From an uncultured Collinsella sp. (GTDB taxonomy: Bacteria > Actinomycetota > Coriobacteriia > Coriobacteriales > Coriobacteriaceae): a stretch of 24,349 nucleotides of DNA. The translations under genes were made by a program, and so were the position numbers. Under the pieces are notes generated by a model, which did no database searches, was not told the DNA's origin, and saw only the letters and a list, made by a program, of their open reading frames with translations. This document shows positions 1 through 6,502 of this stretch, piece after piece (the stretch's first letter is position 1; every line of letters starts with the position of its first letter). Location: assembly GCA_902496645.1 (NCBI GenBank), contig CABVBR010000018.1, positions 1 to 24,349 of the forward strand, given 5' to 3'.

Positions 1-480
1 GCCTTGGACCTCGTCGATATGGTTGCCGGTGACAAAGCTCTTGGGCAGCAGGATTTTGCCCTTGTAGTGGTCTTTGAGCGCGGTCATAACGTCATCGCGC
101 CCGAGCTTAAACGGAATCACCAGGTCGGGGGAGAAGTCGCCCGAGAGCTGGCCGGGTGCTACGGCGGAGTTGCCGCAGTATGGGCAGGTGGTAACGGCGA
201 CGGTGCCGTCCGAAACCAGCTCGGCGCCGCACGACGAGCAGATGTAGCCGGCGTTTTGGGCCAGCTCCTGCACGGCGTCGTCGGCAGCAGGTTTGGGAGC
301 CGCGGCTGCGGCATCAGCTTTGGCATCTGCCTTGTCCTGGCGCTCGCGATAGAGGGCCTCGACTTCTTCGACTTCAAAACGCGAGTCGCAGTAGTCGCAG
401 ACGAGCTTTTGCTCGGCGCTTGCAAAATGCAGCGGGCCGCCGCAGGCAGGGCACTGATAGTTAACGCTTTCGAAGGCCAT
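1..480 (-). CDS. TFIIB-type zinc-ribbon protein (C-terminus beyond window)
   Basis: The reading frame starts at the ATG at 480 (reading leftward) and stays open to base 1, giving the first 160 residues. Two zinc ribbons are visible: CPAC at residues 10-13 paired with CDYC at 28-31, and CSSC at 81-84 paired with CPYC at 99-102. An Ala/Lys-rich linker (about 50-68) joins them. After the second ribbon the text PDLVIPFKLGRDDV, followed by KGKILLPKSF, resembles zinc-ribbon proteins of Firmicutes and Actinobacteria often annotated as TFIIB-type zinc ribbon proteins, whose missing C-terminal part commonly carries membrane helices. The start is supported by AAAGGA six bases upstream. It lies 23 bp downstream of the DUF4428 gene on the same strand, so the two are probably one operon. 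The biochemical role is unknown; zinc binding is inferred from the cysteine pairs. Confidence 0.8.
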   Translation of the reverse strand, partial: MAFESVNYQCPACGGPLHFASAEQKLVCDYCDSRFEVEEVEALYRERQDKADAKADAAAAAPKPAADDAVQELAQNAGYICSSCGAELVSDGTVAVTTCPYCGNSAVAPGQLSGDFSPDLVIPFKLGRDDVMTALKDHYKGKILLPKSFVTGNHIDEVQG

Positions 481-503
481 GATCGGTCCTTTCCGTGCCG
501 GGG

Positions 504-1241
504 CTATGCGCCGATGGCGCCGCCGCAGTATTCGCAGCGCCCACTGGCATCGGGAATGGTGGTGGCACCGCAGAAGGGGCAAGTGACCGCGGTCTTGGGG
601 GCCTTAGCGGCAACGACGCTGTCGCGCGTCTCCTGACGCAGCTGCACCAGCGCGTCGCGGACTTCGGTTGCCTGACGTTTGGCCTCGCGGTACTCGATGG
701 ACCCGCGCTGCTCAATGGTGGAGTCGTTCACGCGCAGGTCGATCTCGGTAAAGTACGGCGTGTTGACGTGGATGGTCAGATTGAAGTCGTAATCCAGGTC
801 GTAGCGCGGCGGGTCATAACTCTCGCGCTCGCCGTCCTTGGTCTCGCGATAGATCTCGGTGCGGTGCTCGTCGATGTCCATATCGCAGCCGAGTACCTGC
901 GAAAACTCGATGATGTCGGGGTTGGCGTCGCGCCAGCGCGTCTGCGAGGTAATGATCAACAGGCCCGCGTCCTCGTCGAGCATAATATTGGTGCGTCCGG
1001 CCGAGAGCGTGCGCGTGGGATTGAACGATGCCAGGCGCTCGGCATTGGCCTCGCGATAGGCGAGCTGCTCGCGAATGTCGTCCGCGGTGCTAGAGCGATA
1101 ACCGCCAAAGAAGGGGGAGAGCTTGCCGGCGCACTCTTTGCACAGGTAGCCTTCGCTGATCTTTGTCTTTCCCAAAAGTCCCAGCTCGGTACCGCAAATC
1201 GCACATTCTTTCTTCTCGAACATTTTGTCAAAGAAGCCCAT
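504..1241 (-). CDS. DUF4428 domain zinc-ribbon protein
   Basis: A 245-residue cytosolic protein. The N-terminus has a DUF4428-type zinc ribbon, CAIC at 13-16 and CKEC at 34-37 with the GLLGKTKISEGYLC spacing typical of that domain. The middle (about 75-200) is a mixed, probably beta-rich domain including RYDLDYDFNLTIHV. The C-terminus has a second ribbon, CPFC at 221-224 and CEYC at 236-239. The ATG at 1241 follows GGGAGG with normal spacing. The next gene leftward, another double zinc-ribbon protein, starts 23 bp after its stop. Proteins of this type often sit with other zinc-ribbon or membrane-stress proteins, but no specific function is established, and I infer only a metal-binding scaffold or regulatory role. 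Confidence 0.85.
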   Translation of the reverse strand: MGFFDKMFEKKECAICGTELGLLGKTKISEGYLCKECAGKLSPFFGGYRSSTADDIREQLAYREANAERLASFNPTRTLSAGRTNIMLDEDAGLLIITSQTRWRDANPDIIEFSQVLGCDMDIDEHRTEIYRETKDGERESYDPPRYDLDYDFNLTIHVNTPYFTEIDLRVNDSTIEQRGSIEYREAKRQATEVRDALVQLRQETRDSVVAAKAPKTAVTCPFCGATTIPDASGRCEYCGGAIGA

Positions 1242-1370
1242 GGCTGCCTCCCATCACCTGGTAGCGTGTGTCACTTTTGATGATGGGGGAGCGCGCAATC
1301 TTTCACGATACCCAGACGGCTCAAGAGGTCTCCACAACTGGGACACATGGCCCATTTTTCATCCCCAAAT
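1242..1370. other. Intergenic stretch upstream of the zinc-ribbon operon
   Basis: No convincing ORF is present. This stretch should hold the promoter for the leftward zinc-ribbon operon, but I find no clear -35/-10 pair. It leads directly into the repeat cluster at 1371. Confidence 0.4.
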
Positions 1371-1439
1371 AAGTTGCGGTGAAATAGTTCCTGAACGGCG
1401 GCTTTAGAAGGCCAAACAGGAACTATTCCACCGCAACTT
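1371..1439. repeat. Family A hairpin repeat, copy 1
   Basis: Two 20-21 bp arms form an inverted repeat: AGTTGCGGTGAAATAGTTCC at 1372-1391 and its near-complement at 1419-1438, with one A.C mismatch and a 27-base loop. The same element recurs at 13241-13308 with the same arms but a different loop. A third copy at 13338-13402 shares the outer 13 bases but has a different, still complementary, inner stem. No coding role is apparent. Confidence 0.85.
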
Positions 1440-1453
1440 CTGGGTAGTCATTG

Positions 1454-1514
1454 CACTCATTGGGGACGTACTTAAATGAGTGGCCACTCATTGGGGACGT
1501 ACTTAAATGAGTGG
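1454..1514. repeat. Tandem pair of GGGGAC hairpins (family B)
   Basis: The unit CACTCATTGGGGACGTACTT, continuing AAATGAGTGG, occurs twice, 30 bp apart (1454-1482 and 1484-1514). Each copy folds with an 8-9 bp stem, (C)CACTCATT against AATGAGTG(G), and a loop starting GGGGAC. Confidence 0.8.
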
Positions 1515-1531
1515 CAGTTGGGGGCACTCCA

Positions 1532-1575
1532 TAGTCATCGGGGACGTTCTTAAACGACTAGTCGTTGGGGACGGT
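1532..1575. repeat. GGGGAC hairpin repeats, GACTAGTC variant (family B)
   Basis: TAGTCATCGGGGACGTTCTT then AAACGACTA is followed immediately by GTCGTTGGGGACGG. This is the same GGGGACGTTCTTAAACGACTAG unit found at 22939-22969. The stem pairs TAGTC with GACTA. Confidence 0.7.
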
Positions 1576-1689
1576 CTTTGTTGAACATGGAACGGTGCGT
1601 TTAGGCGATAAGCAATCCGCCGTTTACCGAGTAATTTGACCGCTCAGGGTTAAAACTGATTTCAATTCGAGCGTGCGGGGCGTGGGTGT

Positions 1690-1695
1690 TAAAAT
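1690..1695 (+). promoter_or_regulatory. Possible -10 box for the BglG operon
   Basis: TAAAAT occurs about 108 bp upstream of the BglG start, in front of the structured leader. No good -35 lies 17 bp upstream (TTCGAG at 1667-1672), so this is a weak call. Confidence 0.3.
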
Positions 1696-1722
1696 AAAGC
1701 ACGCGTAAGCACGCTTGAGTGC

Positions 1723-1797
1723 GACTCCCCGTGAGGCATGATCGAGCAGCTCACATTAACCACGGTAACATGCCGTGCAGAAGCTGCGAGGGGAGTC
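1723..1797 (+). promoter_or_regulatory. Structured leader covering the BglG ribosome binding site
   Basis: Nested complementary segments are visible: GACTCCCC (1723-1730) with GGGGAGTC (1790-1797), GCAGCT (1747-1752) with AGCTGC (1782-1787), and CACGG (1761-1765) with CCGTG (1773-1777). The right-hand outer arm contains the Shine-Dalgarno bases of the BglG gene, whose ATG is at 1799. Folding would therefore hide the ribosome binding site. BglG-family proteins bind RNA hairpins in their own operons, so this is a plausible control element; binding itself is inferred. Confidence 0.5.
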
Positions 1798-1798
1798 T

Positions 1799-2641
1799 AT
1801 GAAAGTCGTCAAACGAATCAACAACAACGCCGTGATGTGCATCGACTCCAAGGGACGAAGCGTTGTCGCCTTCGGCAAGGGAATCGCCTTTGCCATCGAC
1901 AAGGAGACGGGCGACCTCAAACTCTCTGCTATCGAGCGCACCTTTTACAATGTTGACGAGCATTATCTGGCGTTGCTTGAGGAGCTTAATCCTCCTGTCT
2001 TGGCGCTCTCTGCCGACATTATCGAGGCTGCTGACTTTGAGCTGCCCTACGAGCTGAGCCCCAATGCCGTACTTGCCCTCGCCGACCACATCACCTTTGC
2101 TATTCAACGCGCCAAGAAAGGCATCGATATTCGGATGCCGCTCGCCTACGATGTGGCGCAAATGTATCCCGCTGAGTACAGACTGGGCGAATACGCCGTT
2201 GAGCAAATTTCACGCAAACTCATGGTCGATCTGCCTAAGAGCGAGGCGGTCGGCATTGCGATGGCCCTGCTCAACGCCTCTCTCACGCCCGCGAATGAAG
2301 ATGACACCGTTGCGCAGGCGGAGAAGGACAACGAGATCGTCGATAGAATCACCAGGATTATCGAGGATGAATATGGTATCGAGGTTGACCGCAAGGGCTT
2401 CGAGTTTGCGCGGTTCGCCACGCATATTCATTATCTCCTCGGCCGCATTCGCAAGGGTGAGCCCATGAGTACCGATGGCTCCGGGCTCTACGGCGTTGTT
2501 CGCTCGCAGTCCAAAATCGGCGCTGCTTGCCTCGACAGTACGGTAGATTTGATTCGTGCTGAGTTCGATGAGGAGATAACCGACTCTGAGAAGCTCTACG
2601 TGCTTATGCATATCATGCGGATCTCACGCCCGCGGGCGTAG
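1799..2641 (+). CDS. BglG-family (LicT-like) transcription antiterminator
   Basis: A 280-residue protein. The N-terminal CAT RNA-binding domain (about 1-58) starts MKVVKRINNNAV and has GKGIAF at 26-31. Two PRD domains follow (about 65-170 and 172-280). By family knowledge it binds a ribonucleic antiterminator hairpin and lets transcription pass a terminator when PTS phosphorylation of PRD histidines signals substrate. PRD1 has H97 (ADHITFAI). PRD2 has H209 (THIH) and H271 (LMHIMRI). The second PRD1 histidine, normally in a FIALHxVNA context, is replaced: GIAMALLNA places Ala at 156. I start at 1799 rather than 1775 because MKVVKRINNN is the family's normal beginning and GAGGGGAG lies just before it. 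The gene precedes a PTS EIIBC gene by 157 bp and likely controls that operon. Confidence 0.9.
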   Translation: MKVVKRINNNAVMCIDSKGRSVVAFGKGIAFAIDKETGDLKLSAIERTFYNVDEHYLALLEELNPPVLALSADIIEAADFELPYELSPNAVLALADHITFAIQRAKKGIDIRMPLAYDVAQMYPAEYRLGEYAVEQISRKLMVDLPKSEAVGIAMALLNASLTPANEDDTVAQAEKDNEIVDRITRIIEDEYGIEVDRKGFEFARFATHIHYLLGRIRKGEPMSTDGSGLYGVVRSQSKIGAACLDSTVDLIRAEFDEEITDSEKLYVLMHIMRISRPRA

Positions 2642-2651
2642 CGATACCGTG

Positions 2652-2680
2652 GCGACGACGGTTATCGTCGCAGGTAAACC
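2652..2680 (+). promoter_or_regulatory. Possible ribonucleic antiterminator (RAT) site
   Basis: Between the BglG and EIIBC genes, GCGACGA (2652-2658) and TCGTCGC (2665-2671) form a perfect 7-bp stem. The stretch GGTTATCGTCGCAGGTAAAC at 2660-2679 resembles the RAT consensus, in which GTTACTG is followed after a few bases by CAGGCAAAACC. I cannot find an overlapping U-rich terminator, so the call is tentative. Further small hairpins lie at 2745-2759 and 2761-2778. Confidence 0.35.
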
Positions 2681-2798
2681 GGCCTGAGGCTGCAGCGAGA
2701 CCCCAACCCCTATCCTCGCGGCAACCGGGCGACGGGTTTGACTCGGTGCCTCGTGCACCAGGCGGGGCAAGCCTCGCCAGTAGAAAAGGGAGGTCTTT

Positions 2799-4223
2799 AT
2801 GGCCGACAACAAGCAGATTGCCGAGGACGTGCTAGCAGCCGTCGGCGGCAAGGAAAACGTCACGAGCGTTACGCACTGCATGACACGTCTGCGCTTTACG
2901 CTCAAGGATTCGGGGATTCCCGATACCGCCAAGGTCAAAAAGATTAGAGGCGTTATCGGAGTTCAGGAATCCGGCGGGCAGTACCAGGTGATCGTTGGGC
3001 AGAACGTGCCCAAGGTCTATGACGAGGTCTGCAATATGGGCGGCTTCACCAAGCGCGCGGCAATCAACGAGAACCTCGATACACCCCAGGAGAAGCTGAC
3101 GCCCAAACTGGTGGGACAGAAAGTCCTCAACTATCTTTCCGGCTCGATGGTCCCGCTTATCCCAGCCTTTATGGCGGGCGGCCTGTTCAAGTGCTTCGCC
3201 TGCATCCTGGGGCCGACGATGCTCAACGTCATCTCCGACACGAGCGACCTCTACGTGTTCCTTACCATGGTCTACAACGCGTCGTTCTACTTCATGCCGA
3301 TCTATCTCGGCTACAGCGCGGCCAGGCAGATCGGCGTCACACCGATGCTCGGTGCACTGTTGGGCGGCATCCTGATCGAGCCCACGTTTATGCAGCTCGC
3401 AAAAGACGGGGCATCGTTCTCAGTGTTTGGCATTCCCTGCATGCCTGAGGTGTACTCCCAGACCGTGCTTCCCATCCTGCTGTCCGTTGCGGGCATGAGC
3501 GTGATTGAGAAGTTCTTCCGCAAGTATGTTCCCGAGGCCTTGGCCACAGTGTTCACCCCGCTTCTCACCATGGTCGTTGCCACGCCGCTTGCTCTTTGTC
3601 TCTTTGGCCCGATCGGTCAGTGGTGCGGCACGGCGATTGCCGCGGTGCTCAATGCGGCCGGTAACGCCGGCGGTGTCGCGACGATTCTCGCGGCCGGTGT
3701 CCTCTCCGCCCTGTGGCTGCCCATCATCATTACCGGTATGCATGGGCCTATCGTGATGCTCGCTTTCGCCAACCTCATGGCTGTCGGTTCCGATTCCTTC
3801 ATCCTCGTCGCCACGAACCTTCGCGTTTGGGGCATCTATGCCATCTGGCTCGCATCGGCCATCAAGCTGCGCGACAAGCAGGAAAAGAGCAACGCGTTCA
3901 GCTACTTTATCGCTAACTTCGTGGGCGGCGTCGGAGAGCCGGGCATCTATGGCCTCATGCTCCGCTATCGCAGGCTCTTCAAGATCCAGTTCGTCACGAG
4001 TTTCATCGCCGGCATCCTTGGCGCCATGCTTCATGTGACGCTCTACATGCCCAGCAACTCGACGTTCCTCGGCATCGTGTCCTATATCAGCGAGGATCCG
4101 ATGAACTTCATGTGCGCGGTCGGCGTCGCTGCGGTCACGTTTGTTACGGCCTTCGTGCTCGTGATGCTTTTTGGCTTCACCGAGGACGAGCTCGAGAACG
4201 GCCCGGTTTCCGAGCGCCAGTAG
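2799..4223 (+). CDS. PTS glucose/beta-glucoside-family EIIBC permease
   Basis: A 474-residue fused permease. The EIIB domain (about 1-85) carries the phosphorylated cysteine C27 in VTHCMTRLRF. The EIIC domain (about 108-462) has roughly ten membrane segments, GMHGP at 313-317 and the signature GVGEPGIYG at 377-385. By family function it imports a sugar or glycoside and phosphorylates it, taking phosphate from an EIIA protein. The protein ends just after EIIC, so it has no EIIA domain and must use one encoded elsewhere. The ATG at 2799 follows AGGGAGG. It sits behind BglG and ahead of a ceramidase-like hydrolase and an AEC transporter, probably as one operon. The motifs match beta-glucoside/trehalose/sucrose-type permeases, but the exact substrate cannot be read from sequence. 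Confidence 0.92.
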   Translation: MADNKQIAEDVLAAVGGKENVTSVTHCMTRLRFTLKDSGIPDTAKVKKIRGVIGVQESGGQYQVIVGQNVPKVYDEVCNMGGFTKRAAINENLDTPQEKLTPKLVGQKVLNYLSGSMVPLIPAFMAGGLFKCFACILGPTMLNVISDTSDLYVFLTMVYNASFYFMPIYLGYSAARQIGVTPMLGALLGGILIEPTFMQLAKDGASFSVFGIPCMPEVYSQTVLPILLSVAGMSVIEKFFRKYVPEALATVFTPLLTMVVATPLALCLFGPIGQWCGTAIAAVLNAAGNAGGVATILAAGVLSALWLPIIITGMHGPIVMLAFANLMAVGSDSFILVATNLRVWGIYAIWLASAIKLRDKQEKSNAFSYFIANFVGGVGEPGIYGLMLRYRRLFKIQFVTSFIAGILGAMLHVTLYMPSNSTFLGIVSYISEDPMNFMCAVGVAAVTFVTAFVLVMLFGFTEDELENGPVSERQ

Positions 4224-4253
4224 AGCTGTCGTCCATAAGATAGGGGCTATCTC

Positions 4254-4286
4254 GGCCGCCCGCCTTAGGACGGGTGGCCTCTTTTA
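4254..4286 (+). terminator. Hairpin with short T-run inside the operon
   Basis: GGCCGCCCG (4254-4262) pairs with CGGGTGGCC (4271-4279), including one G.T pair, across an 8-base loop, and is followed by TCTTTTA. It may be a partial terminator or mRNA-stabilising hairpin that lowers expression of the ceramidase-like gene relative to the permease. Confidence 0.5.
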
Positions 4287-4299
4287 ACGAGGAGGAATC

Positions 4300-5517
4300 A
4301 TGGGGAGCCAATCGTTGAGGGTCGCGTTTGCGCGCGCCGACGTCACCCCCAATCGCCCGTGCCGCATGGGCGGATATAACCGAAAAAAACTTTCCGAGGG
4401 AGTGCTTGACCCCATTGAAGTGAACGTTGTCGCGGCTGAGGTGGGCGGAGTGCCGTTTGTCCTCGCTGTGCTCGATTCGATCATGGTGTCCGAGGAGTTT
4501 GCCCGGCGTCTCCAGGCGCGCGTCGCGGAGGCCTGCGCCGTTCCTTGCGCGAACATCGTCGCTTGTGCGATTCATACTCACTCGGCCCCGGCATTCTTCA
4601 AGCTCGCCTTTGAGGAGACCCCGGCGGAGGGGGGACTGACCGAGCGGCTGCTCGACCGTACGACGCGGCTCTGCATTGATGCCGTGGCGGATTTACGGCC
4701 TGCGGTGTGCACGATGGAACGTATGGAGGTCGAGGGTCTCTACGGCAACCGCAATATCGAGGGCGGACTGGCGGATAAGTCTTGCACCGTGCTGACGTTC
4801 ACCGGCGACGACGGCAAGGTTTTGGGCAAGTTGCTTAATATATCGACGCACCCGACCATCCTCAGCGGAAGCAACCTCATGCTCTCCGCGGACTTGATCG
4901 GGCAAGTGCGCATGCGTCTAGAGGACGCGTGGGGTGTGTCCGTTGTCTGTGCCAACGGCATATGCGGAGACGTGTCCACAAGGTTCTACCGCCAGGGTTC
5001 CGGAGTTCCGGAGCTCGAGCGTACGGCCGAGGAGCTGGCCGGGCAGATTGTCGCGAAGCTCACGCCTGTCGCGATTGATCTCGATTTGCCGGTGAGCGGA
5101 GAGATCCGCATGCCGGTGGTATATGACGCGCGCATCGATGCCGATTGCGCTTCTGCCTTGGAGAGGGCGCAAACCGATCCGGACGTTCCTTGGAATAAGT
5201 TCATTATCGAGCGCGTTGCTTTCAAGCGGCAGATTAGCCCTATTGAGATGACGCTGATATCGCGCTATGCCGTTATGGGCGACCTGGTTATCGTCACGAT
5301 GCCGTGCGACACCTGCAGCGCGCTCGGCCTTAAGATTAAGCGCGCTTTCTCCGGGCGTGAGGTTATCGTTATCGGGTATGCCAACACCTATTGCAACTAC
5401 CTGGTCCCCGAGGAAGACTATGGCAAGTACTTCGAGACTATGAATGCGCGCACGGCACGCGGGCAGGCCGATCGCTTTGTCGAGCGCGTTATAGATGCCG
5501 TGCATGCGGCGCTTTAG
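4300..5517 (+). CDS. Neutral/alkaline ceramidase-like metallo-hydrolase
   Basis: A 405-residue protein related to the N-terminal catalytic domain of neutral/alkaline (non-lysosomal) ceramidases. That family hydrolyses an N-acyl amide bond with zinc. The start VAFARADVTPNRPCRMGGY fits the usual beginning. The metal/catalytic motif is AIHTHSAP (His92, His94), and NISTHPTIL (His184) and LSADLIG (Asp198) follow in order. No signal peptide is visible, so it should act in the cytosol, unlike the secreted bacterial ceramidases, and it is much shorter because the C-terminal domain is absent. GAGGAGG precedes the ATG. It lies 76 bp after the EIIBC gene and 8 bp before the AEC transporter. The likely substrate is an N-acyl or ester-conjugated product of the PTS rather than ceramide. 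That is inference. Confidence 0.78.
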   Translation: MGSQSLRVAFARADVTPNRPCRMGGYNRKKLSEGVLDPIEVNVVAAEVGGVPFVLAVLDSIMVSEEFARRLQARVAEACAVPCANIVACAIHTHSAPAFFKLAFEETPAEGGLTERLLDRTTRLCIDAVADLRPAVCTMERMEVEGLYGNRNIEGGLADKSCTVLTFTGDDGKVLGKLLNISTHPTILSGSNLMLSADLIGQVRMRLEDAWGVSVVCANGICGDVSTRFYRQGSGVPELERTAEELAGQIVAKLTPVAIDLDLPVSGEIRMPVVYDARIDADCASALERAQTDPDVPWNKFIIERVAFKRQISPIEMTLISRYAVMGDLVIVTMPCDTCSALGLKIKRAFSGREVIVIGYANTYCNYLVPEEDYGKYFETMNARTARGQADRFVERVIDAVHAAL

Positions 5518-5525
5518 GTGGAACG

Positions 5526-6437
5526 ATGCAGATTGCAGTTGCGCTCTTCCAACAGGTTGTCGTCATGTTTGCCCTCATGGCGATAGGATATCTACTGCGT
5601 CGAGGTGGCATTCTCGGTGCTGAATCATCTGGGGATTTGGGAAAGCTCCTCGTCAATGCCGTCCTGCCTGCCGTGGTCGTGCGCTCGTTTTGGACGGCGG
5701 CGGGCGATGGGCGAGGCGGGGAGCTCGTCCAGTCGTTCGCCATCTCGGTGGTGTTGCTCGCATTGGCGATGGCGGTCGGCCGTGCATTGCAGGCTCGACA
5801 TCCCGTGGGCGATTTCTCAGTCGCCTTTTCCAATGCGGGCTTCATAGGCATTCCACTTGCCCGCGCTGTACTCGGCGATGGATCAGTGTTTTTCATCGCA
5901 CCGTTTATCGCGTTGCTCAACGTGCTGCAGTGGACATATGGGCAGAGGCTGCTCTCGGGCGCGCGCAATCGACCCGATATTCGTTCCATACTGCTGAGCC
6001 CCATGCTCATCGCAATGGTTGCGGGCCTTGCGCTCTACGGCATGGCGATGCCCCTACCGGCTCTGGTCGGTACGGTCCTAGACGACGTGGCGGCGCTCAA
6101 CTCGCCGCTGGCGATGATAGTTCTCGGCTGTTACCTCGCGGAGAGCGATTTGCGGATGCTGCTCTCTACGGGGAACTTGTATTCGGTGGCGATGGAACGG
6201 CTGCTCGTTGTCCCGCTCCTGAGCGTCGCACTTCTTGCGTTTGCTCCGGGCGGAACCGATCTCAAACTGTCTCTATTGCTTGCGGCGGCTGCCCCGGTCG
6301 GGACGAACGTAGCGATTTTCGCGCGGCAGAATGATAGCGACTACACCTATGCTAGCGGCTGCGTGTGCCTGAGCACCCTTGCCTCACTCGTCACCATGCC
6401 CGTGGTGATGGCGGTTGCGACGGTGTTTCTCGGCTAG
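5526..6437 (+). CDS. AEC-family (auxin efflux carrier-like) transporter
   Basis: A 303-residue membrane protein with about ten hydrophobic segments. The order fits the AEC family: an N-terminal segment ending GYLLRRGGIL, then LVNAVLPAVVVRSFW, FSNAGFIGIPLARAVLG and, near the C-terminus, AAAPVGTNVAIFARQ. AEC carriers export or import small carboxylates and related compounds. The start ATG at 5526 is preceded by AGGTGGA, overlapping the stop of the ceramidase-like gene (8 bp gap), so the two are probably co-translated. This suggests it moves a product released by that hydrolase, such as an organic or fatty acid. The longer frame beginning at 5391 overlaps the hydrolase and is rejected. Confidence 0.85.
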   Translation: MQIAVALFQQVVVMFALMAIGYLLRRGGILGAESSGDLGKLLVNAVLPAVVVRSFWTAAGDGRGGELVQSFAISVVLLALAMAVGRALQARHPVGDFSVAFSNAGFIGIPLARAVLGDGSVFFIAPFIALLNVLQWTYGQRLLSGARNRPDIRSILLSPMLIAMVAGLALYGMAMPLPALVGTVLDDVAALNSPLAMIVLGCYLAESDLRMLLSTGNLYSVAMERLLVVPLLSVALLAFAPGGTDLKLSLLLAAAAPVGTNVAIFARQNDSDYTYASGCVCLSTLASLVTMPVVMAVATVFLG

Positions 6438-6502
6438 GCCTGCTGCCCCCTCGAGCACGAGTCTCTGACGTGAATATCGTTTTGGCGATGGATGCCGATA
6501 CA

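Noticed and set aside
1371..1575. CRISPR array
   Set aside because: The repeats are few, palindromic, of two unrelated kinds and lack uniform spacers; no cas genes are present.
2745..2778. Terminator before the first EIIBC
   Set aside because: The two small hairpins have no T-run after them; the sequence runs straight into the ribosome binding site.
5391..5525. N-terminal extension of the AEC transporter
   Set aside because: It lies inside the ceramidase-like gene and has no ribosome site; the ATG at 5526 has one and gives a normal AEC start.
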